The notes under the pieces: model-generated
The model's database searches: none
Seen by the model: the letters and a program-made list of their open reading frames with translations, nothing else
What the model was told of the DNA's origin: nothing
Assembly: GCF_001618955.1 (NCBI RefSeq)
Contig: NZ_LVYV01000012.1
Span: 124,001 to 188,000 of the forward strand
Reading direction: 5' to 3'
Source of the DNA: Tardiphaga robiniae
Lineage (GTDB): Bacteria; Pseudomonadota; Alphaproteobacteria; Rhizobiales; Xanthobacteraceae
DNA length: 64,000 nt
Shown: piece by piece, positions 43,595-52,879 of the stretch
Position numbering within the stretch: the first letter of the stretch is position 1
Layout of the letters: every line of letters starts with the position of its first letter
Position numbers and translations under genes: made by a program

Positions 43595-44848
43595 ATGTCG
43601 GTTTGTGGTCTGGATTTTGGAACGTCGAACACGACGCTAGGCACGGTCATCAATGATGTTCCGGTGCTGGCGGCGCTCGAAGACTATCATGTCACAATTC
43701 CGAGTGCGATCTTTTACAAGGCCGATACCGGCGCCTTCATTGGCCGCAAGGCGATCGAAGCCTATGTCGAGGGCGCGCCTGGCCGCCTGATGCGCAGCCT
43801 CAAATCCGTGCTTGGCACGTCGCTGATCGATGAGACGACGCGCGTCGGCCGCGAACGCGTCAGCTTCCGCAATGTCATCGCCTATTATCTCGGTGCGGTG
43901 AAGCGGCGTGCGGAACAGGCCACAGGGCTTGAACTCCGCCAGGTCGTCCATGGCCGTCCCGTCCATTTCGTCGATGACAATCCGGCCGGTGACGCCAAGG
44001 CCGAAGCTACGCTGCGCGCGATCGCCAAGGACGTCGGCTTCGAGGACGTGACATTCCAGTTCGAGCCGATTGCCGCGGCGCTGGATTACGAGCGGCAGAT
44101 CAATTCGGAGGAGATCGCGCTGATCGCCGATATCGGCGGCGGCACGTCGGACTTCTCCATCGTGCGGCTGTCGCCTCAGCGGCATCGCCATGCCGACCGC
44201 AAGGACGACATTCTCGCCAATGACGGCGTGCGCATCGGCGGTACCGATTTCGACAGACATCTCAGTCTCGGCGTGATCATGCCGCTGCTCGGCTATCGTT
44301 CGGCGATGAAGCGCGCGGGGCTCGATGTGCCGTCGGGCTATTTCCACGATCTGGCGACCTGGTCGAGCATCAACCGGATGTACGATTCCAAGGTCATGAA
44401 CGAGGTAAAGCAGGTGCGCTATGAGGCGCAGCAGCCGGAGCTGCTGGACCGTCTCGTCCGTGTACTGGACGAACAGCGCGGACATACGCTGGCGATGGAA
44501 GTCGAGGGCGCGAAGATTGGCCTGTCTGACAAGCCGAAATCGAGCATCGCGCTGGACTGGATCGAGCCTGGCCTCGCCGCTGGCGTCGCCCGCAAGGAAC
44601 TGGTCAGCCACACCCAGTTGCTCGCCGATCGGATCACCGCGCGGATCAAGATCTGCCTGACCCAGGCCGGGCTGAAGCCCGAAGCGATCGATGCGGTGTT
44701 CCTGACCGGCGGTTCGGTGCAGCTCGCCCATGTCCGCAAGGCGATCACGGCGGCGTTGCCGGCCGCCCGGGCCATCGATGGCGATACGTTCGGGGCTGTC
44801 GGCAAGGGCCTGACCGTCGAGGCGGCCCGACGCTACGGGCACGGCTAG
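43595..44848 (+). CDS. Hsp70-family ATPase-like protein (YegD type)
   Basis: A 417-residue protein with an actin/Hsp70 ATPase fold but no substrate-binding domain. Phosphate-1 motif GLDFGTSNTTLGTV, then FEPIAAALDYERQ and the phosphate-2 motif ALIADIGGGTSDFSIVRLS, and near the C-terminus VFLTGGSVQLAHVRKAI are arranged as in E. coli YegD. DnaK would need about 240 further residues for its beta-sandwich and lid, which are absent. The client or partner is unknown; no DnaJ or GrpE is nearby. The start ATG 43595 follows a GGGAGC box. It is divergent from tex and 88 nt upstream of a TetR gene. Confidence 0.85.
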   Translation: MSVCGLDFGTSNTTLGTVINDVPVLAALEDYHVTIPSAIFYKADTGAFIGRKAIEAYVEGAPGRLMRSLKSVLGTSLIDETTRVGRERVSFRNVIAYYLGAVKRRAEQATGLELRQVVHGRPVHFVDDNPAGDAKAEATLRAIAKDVGFEDVTFQFEPIAAALDYERQINSEEIALIADIGGGTSDFSIVRLSPQRHRHADRKDDILANDGVRIGGTDFDRHLSLGVIMPLLGYRSAMKRAGLDVPSGYFHDLATWSSINRMYDSKVMNEVKQVRYEAQQPELLDRLVRVLDEQRGHTLAMEVEGAKIGLSDKPKSSIALDWIEPGLAAGVARKELVSHTQLLADRITARIKICLTQAGLKPEAIDAVFLTGGSVQLAHVRKAITAALPAARAIDGDTFGAVGKGLTVEAARRYGHG

Positions 44849-44935
44849 ATGCCGAGGGCCGGACAAGGCCTGAATGCTTTGTGCCTATGCGTGTCGGTCG
44901 CTTGATCCGGCGTCCGGCGCAGCCATATTAAGCCC

Positions 44936-45517
44936 ATGGCGAAGCTCTCGAATCGCGACAGGATTCTCACCGCAGGCCTCGCGGTCGTGCATGCGCGCGG
45001 CTATGCGGGCGCGAGCGTCCGCGACATCGTGCATGCCGCCGGCGTGCCGCAGGGCACCTTTACCAATCACTTTACCTCCAAGGAAGAATTTGGCCTCGAG
45101 ATCATCGATCTCTATTTCGCCAAGGGCCGCGAGTTGATGGCGCAGACGCTGCGCAATGAAGGCCTGTCGCCACTGGCGCGGCTGCGCGCCTATATCGATG
45201 CAAATGTGGCCCGGCTGAGCGAAGACCAGATGTGCAATGGCTGCCTGTTCGGCAATTTCACGGCAGAAGCCAGCGACCACAGCGACCTCATTCGCGACCG
45301 GCTGCTGACGATCTTCGCCGACGTCCAACAGAGCATCGCCGAATGCCTGACCTCTGCGGTGACAGCCGGCGAGCTGCCGGCCGACTTCAAGTGCGCTGAG
45401 GTTGCGGGCTTCATCGTCTCCTCGCTGCAGGGCGCCAACCTGCTGTCGAAGGCCGAACGCAGCCCGGCGCCGATCGAGCGCTTTGCGCAGGTGCTGTTCA
45501 CGCAGGTATTGCGCTGA
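44936..45517 (+). CDS. TetR/AcrR family regulator
   Basis: A 193-residue TetR-family repressor. The helix-turn-helix is RDRILTAGLAVVHARGYAGASVRDIVHAAGVPQGTFTNHF (residues ~7-46), with the classic TFTNHFTSKEE recognition/junction. The C-terminal ligand domain has MCNGCLFGNFTAEASDHSDLIRDRL, a feature of the LmrA/YxaF/AcuR-like subgroup whose members often sense small electrophiles or acids through Cys residues. It is 115 nt upstream of an MFS carrier on the same strand and may control it. No inverted repeat of note is seen in its own short upstream region. Confidence 0.85.
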   Translation: MAKLSNRDRILTAGLAVVHARGYAGASVRDIVHAAGVPQGTFTNHFTSKEEFGLEIIDLYFAKGRELMAQTLRNEGLSPLARLRAYIDANVARLSEDQMCNGCLFGNFTAEASDHSDLIRDRLLTIFADVQQSIAECLTSAVTAGELPADFKCAEVAGFIVSSLQGANLLSKAERSPAPIERFAQVLFTQVLR

Positions 45518-45632
45518 GCTGATTACTGCTCTGCACAGACATTGCCGCTCCCCGGCTCTTTCGCTAAACCGTGCGACATGACAGCGCGGCCCGCAGAGGC
45601 CGTTGCCGACAACAAACGACCGGGAGTGAACC

Positions 45633-46979
45633 ATGAGCCAGACCGCCGTCGGTGCGCGCGCCACGCGCAGTGCCAAATCCGACATCGAAACCTCGACCAT
45701 CCGCGCCATTTCGTGGCGGCTGATCCCGTTTCTGGTGCTGGCTTATTTCCTGGCCTATCTCGACCGGGTCAATCTCGGCTTCGCCGCGCTCACCATGAAT
45801 GCCGAACTGAATTTCTCGCCGACGGTCTTCGCCTGGGGCGCGGGCATCTTCTTCATCGGCTATTTCATTTTTGAAGTTCCCAGCAACATCGCGCTGGAGA
45901 AATTCGGCGCCAGCCGCTGGATCGCGCGCATCATGGTGAGCTGGGGCATCATTTCCGCGCTGATGGCGATCGTCAGTGGCCCGTGGAGCTTCTACACGCT
46001 GCGCTTTCTGCTCGGTGTCGCCGAGGCCGGCTTCTTCCCCGGCATTATCCTCTATCTCACTTACTGGTTTCCGGCCGAATATCGCGCGCGTTTCCTCGCG
46101 GCCTTCGCGATCGCGGTTCCCGTATCCACGGTGATTGGCGCGCCGATCTCCGGCATGCTGCTGGGGCTCGACGGTGTCATGGGCCTGAAGGGCTGGCAGT
46201 GGTTGTTCATCATCGAAGGGATTCCTTCGGTCATTCTCGGCGTCGTCACCTGGTTCTACCTCACCGACAAACCTGAAAAGGCCGAATGGCTGACGCCCGA
46301 CCAGAAGATGTGGCTCCCCAACAAGCTCGAAGGCGAGCGTCTCGCCAAGGAAAGCGCCCATGGCATGACACTGGGGCAGGCGCTGTCGTCGTCGAAGGTG
46401 CTGATGCTGAGCGTGATCTATTTCGGCTTTGTCGGCGCGCTCTATGGCATGCAGTTCTGGCTGCCGCAGATCGTGAAGGCGTTCGGCTTCACCAATCTGC
46501 AGACCGGTTTCGTCACCGCGATCCCCTATCTGTTCGGCTCCATTGCCATGGTGCTGTGGGCGCAGCATTCCGACAAGACCCGCGAACGCGTCTGGCATGT
46601 CGGCCTGCCGCTGCTGCTGACCGCCGTGGCGCTCGCGCTGTCCGGCATCTCCACCAATCCGACTCTGACCATGGTCGCGCTGACGGTCGCTGCGATCGGC
46701 GTGTTCTGCACCTTCGCTCTGTTCTGGACGCTGCCGACCGCGTGGCTCAGCGGCACGGCGGCCGCCGGTGCCATCGCGCTGATCAATTCGATCGGCAATC
46801 TCGCCGGCTTCGGCGGTCCCTATCTGATCGGCTGGGTCAAGGAGCTGACGGGCAGTACCTCGACCGGGCTTCTGGTGCTGGCGGCGATGCCGCTGGTCGC
46901 CGGTATTCTCCTGCTCGTCGGCAATCACGGGACAGCAACGGAGTTCACAACTACCGGCAAACCGGCACGGGTGAAATAA
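45633..46979 (+). CDS. MFS transporter, anion:cation symporter (ACS) family
   Basis: A 448-residue 12-helix major facilitator of the ACS family, which includes phthalate, tartrate, glucarate and galactonate carriers. Typical motifs are LAYFLAYLDRVNLGFAALTM in helix 1, FFIGYFIFEVPSNIALEKFGASRWIAR (the ACS version of motif A) and LLGVAEAGFFPGIILYLTYWFPAEYRAR. It should import an organic acid with protons. The start ATG 45633 follows a GGGAGTG box. It stands between a TetR regulator and the RND operon, and no catabolic gene is adjacent, so the substrate is open. Confidence 0.9.
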   Translation: MSQTAVGARATRSAKSDIETSTIRAISWRLIPFLVLAYFLAYLDRVNLGFAALTMNAELNFSPTVFAWGAGIFFIGYFIFEVPSNIALEKFGASRWIARIMVSWGIISALMAIVSGPWSFYTLRFLLGVAEAGFFPGIILYLTYWFPAEYRARFLAAFAIAVPVSTVIGAPISGMLLGLDGVMGLKGWQWLFIIEGIPSVILGVVTWFYLTDKPEKAEWLTPDQKMWLPNKLEGERLAKESAHGMTLGQALSSSKVLMLSVIYFGFVGALYGMQFWLPQIVKAFGFTNLQTGFVTAIPYLFGSIAMVLWAQHSDKTRERVWHVGLPLLLTAVALALSGISTNPTLTMVALTVAAIGVFCTFALFWTLPTAWLSGTAAAGAIALINSIGNLAGFGGPYLIGWVKELTGSTSTGLLVLAAMPLVAGILLLVGNHGTATEFTTTGKPARVK

Positions 46980-47012
46980 GGCCGGGATGGGGTGCGGCAA
47001 TCTGCCGAAATT

Positions 47013-47059
47013 GTGACCACTGACGAATATTGACATTCGTCAGTGGTCACGCCTAAGTT
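47013..47059 (+). promoter_or_regulatory. RND operon promoter inside a perfect 38-bp inverted repeat
   Basis: Arms of 16 bp (GTGACCACTGACGAAT at 47013-47028 and its exact inverse at 47035-47050) flank the 6-bp centre ATTGAC. The -35 consensus TTGACA (47030-47035) sits across the centre, and a TAAGTT -10-like hexamer lies at 47054-47059 after 18 bp. Arm length and symmetry fit two overlapping TetR-dimer sites. The TetR encoded at the end of the operon (51386) is the natural candidate to bind it; that link is inference. Confidence 0.75.
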
Positions 47060-47091
47060 CCCTTCGAACATTCATTCGAAGGACGCTCGTG

Positions 47092-48198
47092 ATGCTCGGC
47101 CACACCAAAGTCAGCGCTTTCCGCAAGCCACTCGCCGCCGCGCTCCTGCTGATCCCGGCCCTTGCTCTGGCCGGCTGCGGCAAGAAGACCGAGGCTGAGG
47201 CCAAGCCGACCCGCCCCGTGCTGGTCGCGACCGTGCATTACGAGCCGGAATCTCCGCAGCGCAGTTTCGTCGGCACCATCCGCCCGCGGATCGAGACCGA
47301 TATGGGCTTCCGGGTCACCGGCAAAGTCGCCAAGCGCCTTGTTGAGGTCGGCCAGAACGTCGAGATCGGCCAGCCGCTGGCTACGCTCGACGAGGTCGAT
47401 CTGAAGCTGCAGGCCGAGCAGGCGGTCGCCGAACTCAACGCATCCACGGGCGTGCTGGCCAATGCCACTGCAGCCGAGGGCCGCGCCACCGAGCTGCGCG
47501 CCAAGGGCTGGTCCACCCAGGCACAGCTAGATCAAGCCAAAGCCACGGGCGACGAAGCCCGCGCGCGTCTCAATCGCGCCGAACGCTCTGTCGAACTCAC
47601 CAAGAACAGCCTCTCTTATGCGACGCTGATCGCCGACACCCGCGGCGTTGTCACCGCGACGCTGATCGATGCCGGTCAGGTCGTCGCCGCAGGGCAAGCC
47701 GCCATCCGTGTCGCGCGCTTCGGCGAGAAGGAGGCGGTGGTTTCCATTCCGGAAACGCTGGTTGGCCGCGCCAAGGAAGGCAAAGCCAGCGTGACGCTAT
47801 GGTCCGAGCCCGGCAAGCAATATGCCGCCAAGCTGCGTGAACTCGCGCCCAATGCCGACACCGCGACCCGCACTTATCTCGCCAAATTCTCGCTGCCCGA
47901 GGCCGACGACAAGGTGTCGCTCGGCATGACGGCGACGCTGACGCTCTCCGATCCCGCCACCGAACGCGTTGCGCGCGTGCCGCTTTCGGCACTGTTCAGC
48001 CAGGGCAACAATCCTTCGCTCTATGTTGTGAGCGCATCGGGCGACGTCGCCCTGCAGCCCGTCAAGGTGAAGTCCTATGAGAGCAACGATGTCATCATAT
48101 CAGGTGGCGTCGATGAAGGTGCCAAGATCGTGACGCTCGGGGTGCAGAAACTGGACCCTGCGCTGAAGGTCCACGTCGTCTCCGCATTGTCGTTTTAA
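47092..48198 (+). CDS. RND efflux periplasmic adaptor lipoprotein
   Basis: A 368-residue membrane-fusion protein of an RND pump. A lipoprotein signal peptide ends in the lipobox LALAGC, so the protein should be anchored in the inner membrane by acylated Cys. The lipoyl parts are GKVAKRLVEVGQNVEIGQPLATLD and TLIADTRGVVTATLIDAGQVVAAGQ, separated by a short helical hairpin, followed by the beta-barrel and membrane-proximal domains. The ATG 47092 was chosen; an adjoining GTG one codon earlier is equivalent, and both follow a GAAGGA box. It heads the operon with the RND transporter, 27 nt downstream. Confidence 0.9.
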   Translation: MLGHTKVSAFRKPLAAALLLIPALALAGCGKKTEAEAKPTRPVLVATVHYEPESPQRSFVGTIRPRIETDMGFRVTGKVAKRLVEVGQNVEIGQPLATLDEVDLKLQAEQAVAELNASTGVLANATAAEGRATELRAKGWSTQAQLDQAKATGDEARARLNRAERSVELTKNSLSYATLIADTRGVVTATLIDAGQVVAAGQAAIRVARFGEKEAVVSIPETLVGRAKEGKASVTLWSEPGKQYAAKLRELAPNADTATRTYLAKFSLPEADDKVSLGMTATLTLSDPATERVARVPLSALFSQGNNPSLYVVSASGDVALQPVKVKSYESNDVIISGGVDEGAKIVTLGVQKLDPALKVHVVSALSF

Positions 48199-48225
48199 GA
48201 CGCTCGCATTCAAAGGACGAAGCCG

Positions 48226-51200
48226 ATGCATCGCTTCAACCTCTCCGCCTGGGCCGTCGCTCATCCCGCGCTGATCCTGTTTCTGATCATCGCGCTCGGC
48301 GTCGGCGGCTTCATCTCTTACGAGAAGCTCGGCCGCGCCGAAGACCCGTCCTTCACGGTGAAGGTGGTCAACGTCACGGCGATCTGGCCGGGCGCGACGG
48401 CCAAGGAAATGCAGGAGCAGGTTGCAGATCCCATCGAGAAAAAGATGCAGGAGCTGCCTTACTTCGACAAGGTGCAGACCTATTCGAAGCCGAACTTCAC
48501 GGCGCTGCAGGTCACGTTCAAAGACAACGCGCCGGCCAAGGACGTGCCGTTCCTGTTCTATCTGCTGCGCAAGAAGCTCGCCGACGTGCAGGGCAGTCTG
48601 CCTGCGAATCTGGTCGGGCCGACGGTCAATGACGAGTTCAGCGACGTCGATTCCATTCTCTACATGATGACCGGCGACGGCGCCGACTTCAAACAGTTGA
48701 AAGTGGTCGCCGAAGGCCTGCGCCAGCGCCTGTTGAAGGTGAAAGGCGTCACCAAGGTCAATCTCTACGGCACCCAGGACGAGCGCATTTTCGTCGAATT
48801 TTCCCACGCCAAGCTGGCGACGCTCGGCATCACGCCGCAGACGCTGTTCGACTCACTTGCCAAGCAGAACGCGATTCAGCCGGCCGGTACGGTGGAAACC
48901 TCGTCGCAGCGCGTACCGCTGCGCGTTACCGGTGCGCTCGACGGCGTGAAGACCGTCGCGGAAACGCCGGTGGAGAGCAACGGACGCACGTTCCGCCTCG
49001 GTGATATCGCGACGGTGAGCCACGGCTTCGTCGATCCATCGGATTTCAAGGTCCGGCAGAAGGGCCAATACGCGCTCGGCATCGGCGTTGTGACGGCCAA
49101 CGGCGCCAATATTCTCGAACTCGGCAAGGACGTCGAAAAGGCCAAGAACGAGTTCATGGTCGCAGTCCCGCAGGGCATCAATGTCGAGCAGATTGCCGAT
49201 CAGCCGCTGGTGGTCGAACACGCCGTTGGCGAATTTACGCACTCATTCATCGAGGCCCTGGGGATCGTGCTGTTCGTCAGCTTCCTTGCGCTCGGCTGGC
49301 GCACCGGCATCGTGGTCGCACTGTCGGTGCCGCTGGTGCTCGGTATCGTCTTCATGGTCATGAATGCGATGGGCATGGACCTGCATCGCATCACGCTCGG
49401 CGCGTTGATCATCGCGCTCGGCCTCCTGGTCGACGACGCGATCATTGCGGTCGAGATGATGGTGGTGAAAATGGAGCAGGGCTGGGACCGCGTCCGCGCG
49501 GCGTCCTTCGCCTGGGAGTCGACGGCGTTTCCGATGCTCACGGGCACGCTGATCACGGCCGTCGGCTTCCTGCCGATCGGCTTCGCCAATTCCGCAGTCG
49601 GCGAATATGCCGGTGGCATCTTCTGGGTGGTCGCGATTGCGCTGATCGCCTCATGGTTCGTCGCGGTGATCTTCACGCCCTATATTGGCGTCAAGCTGCT
49701 GCCGAACTTTGCTGCCCACGGCAAGGCCAATCACGATCCGCATGCGGTCTATGAGACGCGCATGTATCGCGGGTTGCGCAGCGTCGTGCAGTGGTGCGTC
49801 ACGCATCGCATCAAGGTGGTAGCCGCCACGGTCGGCATCTTCATTGCCGCCATCGTCGGTTTCGGCCATGTCCAGCAGCAGTTCTTCCCGCTGTCTGAGC
49901 GCCCGGAACTGTTCCTGCAGCTGCGCCTGCCGGAAGGCACGGCCTTTGGTGTTACCGAAAAGGCGGTCAAGGACGCCGAGAAGCTGCTCAAGGACGACAA
50001 GGACATCGCCACCTATACGGCCTATGTCGGCCGCGGCTCGCCGCGCTTCTGGCTCGGCCTCAATCCGCAGCTCCCGAACGAGGCCTTCGCCGAGATCGTG
50101 ATTGTGTCCAAGGATGTCGAGGCACGCGAGCGCATCAAGTCCAAAATCGAGAAGGCCGTCGCCGATGGCCAGCTGCCGGAAGCACGCGTGCGCGTCGATC
50201 GCTTCAATTTCGGCCCGCCGGTCGGTTTCCCCGTCCAGTTCCGCGTCATCGGGCCGGATACCGCGACCGTGCGCGATATCGCCTACAGAGTGCGCGAAGT
50301 GATGCGCGCCAACAAGAATATGGTCGATCCGCAGCTCGACTGGAACGAGCAGACGCCTTCGCTCAGGCTGGTGGTCGACCAGGACCGCGCCCGTGCGCTC
50401 GGCCTGACGCCGCAGGAGTTGTCACAATCCCTAGCGATGCTGATCTCCGGCGCGTCGGTTACGACCGTGCGTGACGGTATCGAGAAAGTGGGTGTCGTCG
50501 CCCGTGCCGTGCCGTCGGAACGCCTCGATCTCGGCCGTGTGGGCGATCTTACCATCATCTCGCGCAACGGCGTTCCAGTGCCGCTGTCACAGGTGGCGAA
50601 GATCGAATACGCCCATGAGGAGCCGATCCTCTGGCGCCGTAACCGCGACATGGCGATCACAGTACGCGGCGACGTTGTCGACGGCGTGCAGCCGCCGGAT
50701 GTCACCAACCAGATCTGGCCGCAGCTCCAGCAGATCCGCGACAGCCTGCAGCCGGCCTATCGCATCGAGATTGGCGGCGCGGTGGAGGAATCCAGCAAGG
50801 GCAATGCCTCGATTGCCGTGCTGTTTCCGCTGATGATGATCATCATGCTGACGCTGCTGATGGTGCAATTGCAGAGCTTCTCGCGCCTGATCCTGGTGTT
50901 CCTGACGGCGCCGCTCGGCATCGTCGGTGCCTCTTTGGCGCTGAACGTTGCCAACAAGCCGTTCGGCTTCGTGGCACTGCTCGGCCTGATCGCGCTGGCG
51001 GGTATGATCATGCGCAACGCCGTTATTCTGGTGGATCAGATCGAAACCGATGTGCAGCACGGCCTGACCCGCCGCGAAGCCATCGTCGAGGCGACCGTGC
51101 GCCGTGCGCGTCCGGTCATCCTGACGGCGCTGGCGGCCATTCTGGCGATGATCCCGCTGTCGCGCTCGGCCTTCTGGGGCCCGATGGCGGTCACCATCAT

Positions 51201-51366
51201 GGGTGGATTGTTTGTGGCGACGTTCTTGACGTTGTTGTATCTCCCGGGTCTCTATGCCCTATGGTTTCGCAAGAGCCTGGATGAACGCGGATCGGGTGAG
51301 GATGTCGATCATCACGCACCGCAACATCATGACAAGCAACAGGCCTTTCCGCTTGCTGCCGAATAA
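48226..51366 (+). CDS. RND family efflux transporter permease
   Basis: A 1046-residue AcrB-type proton-driven exporter of the HAE family. The N-terminal helix (NLSAWAVAHPALILFLIIALGVGG), two periplasmic porter domains and twelve helices are present. The proton-relay aspartates lie in ALIIALGLLVDDAIIAVEMM (helix 4), and the second half has the matching LLGLIALAGMIMRNAVILVDQI (helix 10). Full length matches AcrB (1049). The sequence is closer to the single-component RND proteins of rhizobia that pair with a lipoprotein adaptor than to AcrB itself. An outer-membrane channel is not encoded here. A TetR gene follows after 19 nt. Confidence 0.92.
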   Translation: MHRFNLSAWAVAHPALILFLIIALGVGGFISYEKLGRAEDPSFTVKVVNVTAIWPGATAKEMQEQVADPIEKKMQELPYFDKVQTYSKPNFTALQVTFKDNAPAKDVPFLFYLLRKKLADVQGSLPANLVGPTVNDEFSDVDSILYMMTGDGADFKQLKVVAEGLRQRLLKVKGVTKVNLYGTQDERIFVEFSHAKLATLGITPQTLFDSLAKQNAIQPAGTVETSSQRVPLRVTGALDGVKTVAETPVESNGRTFRLGDIATVSHGFVDPSDFKVRQKGQYALGIGVVTANGANILELGKDVEKAKNEFMVAVPQGINVEQIADQPLVVEHAVGEFTHSFIEALGIVLFVSFLALGWRTGIVVALSVPLVLGIVFMVMNAMGMDLHRITLGALIIALGLLVDDAIIAVEMMVVKMEQGWDRVRAASFAWESTAFPMLTGTLITAVGFLPIGFANSAVGEYAGGIFWVVAIALIASWFVAVIFTPYIGVKLLPNFAAHGKANHDPHAVYETRMYRGLRSVVQWCVTHRIKVVAATVGIFIAAIVGFGHVQQQFFPLSERPELFLQLRLPEGTAFGVTEKAVKDAEKLLKDDKDIATYTAYVGRGSPRFWLGLNPQLPNEAFAEIVIVSKDVEARERIKSKIEKAVADGQLPEARVRVDRFNFGPPVGFPVQFRVIGPDTATVRDIAYRVREVMRANKNMVDPQLDWNEQTPSLRLVVDQDRARALGLTPQELSQSLAMLISGASVTTVRDGIEKVGVVARAVPSERLDLGRVGDLTIISRNGVPVPLSQVAKIEYAHEEPILWRRNRDMAITVRGDVVDGVQPPDVTNQIWPQLQQIRDSLQPAYRIEIGGAVEESSKGNASIAVLFPLMMIIMLTLLMVQLQSFSRLILVFLTAPLGIVGASLALNVANKPFGFVALLGLIALAGMIMRNAVILVDQIETDVQHGLTRREAIVEATVRRARPVILTALAAILAMIPLSRSAFWGPMAVTIMGGLFVATFLTLLYLPGLYALWFRKSLDERGSGEDVDHHAPQHHDKQQAFPLAAE

Positions 51367-51385
51367 CTGAAGACTGCATTCCGAG

Positions 51386-51985
51386 ATGACTCTGATTTCT
51401 GATCACGTTGAAGCCGATATGCGGGGCCGCATCGTTGTGGTCGCGGAAAAACTGTTTCGTGAAATCGGCTACCAGAAGACCACCGTGGCTGATATCGCCA
51501 AGGTGCTCCGGATGAGCCCGGCGAACGTTTATCGCTTCTTCGATTCGAAGAAGTCGATCATCGCGGCCGTGGCGCAGCGATTGATGGGCGAGGTCGAGGA
51601 GGCCGCGCAGGTGGTCGCGACGACGCCGAAGCCGGTGCAGCTGCGACTGCGCGAATTGCTGATCTCGATCCATCAGTTGAATTCCGAGCGCTATGTCGGC
51701 GATGCCAAGCTGCATGAGATGGTGGCGATCGCCATGGAAGAGAATTGGGACGTCTGCGTCGCCCATATCGAGCGGGTTACCGGTACCATTGGCGGCGTTA
51801 TTGCCGAGGGCGTCGCAAGCGGAGAGTTCTACGCGCCGGACGTGCCGCTAGCGGCGATGTGCACCTGCACGGCGATGCTGCGCTATTTCCATCCGCAGAT
51901 GATCGTCGAATGCGCGGAAAAGCCCGGTCCCACCGTGGACCAGATGATCGACTTCGTTCTTGCCGGGTTAGCCCCGCGGGGCTAG
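51386..51985 (+). CDS. TetR/AcrR family regulator of the RND operon
   Basis: A 199-residue TetR-family protein. The DNA-binding domain is GRIVVVAEKLFREIGYQKTTVADIAKVLRMSPANVYRFFDSKKSI, a standard TetR helix-turn-helix. The C-terminal domain (about residues 60-199) is a variable ligand pocket. The gene is on the same strand as and 19 nt after the RND permease, so the repressor is probably made from the operon it controls, giving negative feedback through the palindrome at 47013-47050. Ligands are unknown, but would likely be pump substrates. Confidence 0.86.
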   Translation: MTLISDHVEADMRGRIVVVAEKLFREIGYQKTTVADIAKVLRMSPANVYRFFDSKKSIIAAVAQRLMGEVEEAAQVVATTPKPVQLRLRELLISIHQLNSERYVGDAKLHEMVAIAMEENWDVCVAHIERVTGTIGGVIAEGVASGEFYAPDVPLAAMCTCTAMLRYFHPQMIVECAEKPGPTVDQMIDFVLAGLAPRG

Positions 51986-52021
51986 ACGATCTCTCTGACG
52001 TTAATTCAGGGGATCTTCCGC

Positions 52022-52645
52022 GTGACCGCATTCGATCTGCATTCCTACGAGCCCGTCAACGGCCACGGCCTCAAGCACGATCCCTTCAATGCCATTATCG
52101 GTCCGCGTCCGATCGGGTGGGTCTCCTCCCGGGATGCCAATGGCCATGTCAATCTGGCGCCGTACAGCTTCTTCAACGCCTTCAACTACACGCCGCCGCT
52201 GATCGGCTTCTCCAGCATCGGCATCAAGGACTCCGCCCGCAACATGCAGGCGACGAAGGAATTCGTCTGGAATTTGGCCACCATGGATCTGGCCAAGCAG
52301 ATGAACGCGACGGCCGCGAGTGTTGGCCCGGAAGTGGATGAATTCGAGCTTGCCGGTCTGACGCCGGTGCCGAGCAAATTTGTCAATGTGCCACGGGTCG
52401 GCGAAGCCCGCGTTGCTTTCGAGTGCAAGGTGACCCAGGTCATCGAGCTCAAGGGCGCCAACGGCGCCTCGGCCAACGCCTTCCTCACCATGGGGGAGGT
52501 CGTCGCCATCCATATCGACAAGACCCTGATCGTGGACGGCGTCTACCAGACTGCATTGGCCGGCCCGATCCTGCGCGCCGGTCGCCGCGGCGATTACTTC
52601 CACATCAAGCAGGACGCCATGTTCGAGATGGCCCGCCCGGACTGA
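52022..52645 (+). CDS. flavin reductase-like (FMN-binding) domain protein
   Basis: A 207-residue protein of the flavin reductase-like/DIM6-NTAB family that binds FMN in a split-barrel. Characteristic parts are DPFNAIIGPRPIGWVSSRDANGHVNLAPYSFFNAFNYTPPLIGFSS and the later FVWNLATMDLAKQMNATA. Such proteins reduce flavin for a partner monooxygenase or act as small esterase-like stress proteins. The start is GTG at 52022, 36 nt after the TetR stop, so co-transcription with the RND operon is possible but not certain. No oxygenase partner is nearby. Confidence 0.85.
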   Translation: MTAFDLHSYEPVNGHGLKHDPFNAIIGPRPIGWVSSRDANGHVNLAPYSFFNAFNYTPPLIGFSSIGIKDSARNMQATKEFVWNLATMDLAKQMNATAASVGPEVDEFELAGLTPVPSKFVNVPRVGEARVAFECKVTQVIELKGANGASANAFLTMGEVVAIHIDKTLIVDGVYQTALAGPILRAGRRGDYFHIKQDAMFEMARPD

Positions 52646-52879
52646 GCCCGCTAGCAGTCCGGCGCGTGGTCGCGCGACCTCTGGTCACGCGGCGAGAAAT
52701 CGCCTTTCGGGAACCGTTGCGGTATCCTGTCGTTAATGATGGCTCGATGCTGTCGAATTTCGCTTAAATTTCAATGCGAAAGCTAAGGTGACACCAACGC
52801 CGTCCCGCTAAGAGCGTCTGCCTTTGGGCGCCCGCGGTCCGCCCGGACTGCCGGTCGCCTCGATCGAGAGGAAGCCTCC
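52646..52879 (+). promoter_or_regulatory. upstream region of the fadE-fadA-fadB operon
   Basis: A 234-nt gene-free region. It contains an inverted repeat TTTCGC (52758-52763) / GCGAAA (52776-52781) around an AT-rich 12-bp centre, a possible operator or promoter element. A GAGAGGAAG ribosome-binding site precedes fadE. No strong -35/-10 pair is obvious. Confidence 0.35.

Noticed and set aside
47013-47050. The 38-bp palindrome as a terminator for the ACS carrier gene
   Set aside because: The stem is strong but has no T tract, and a -35 hexamer lies in it just before the RND operon, so an operator fits better.
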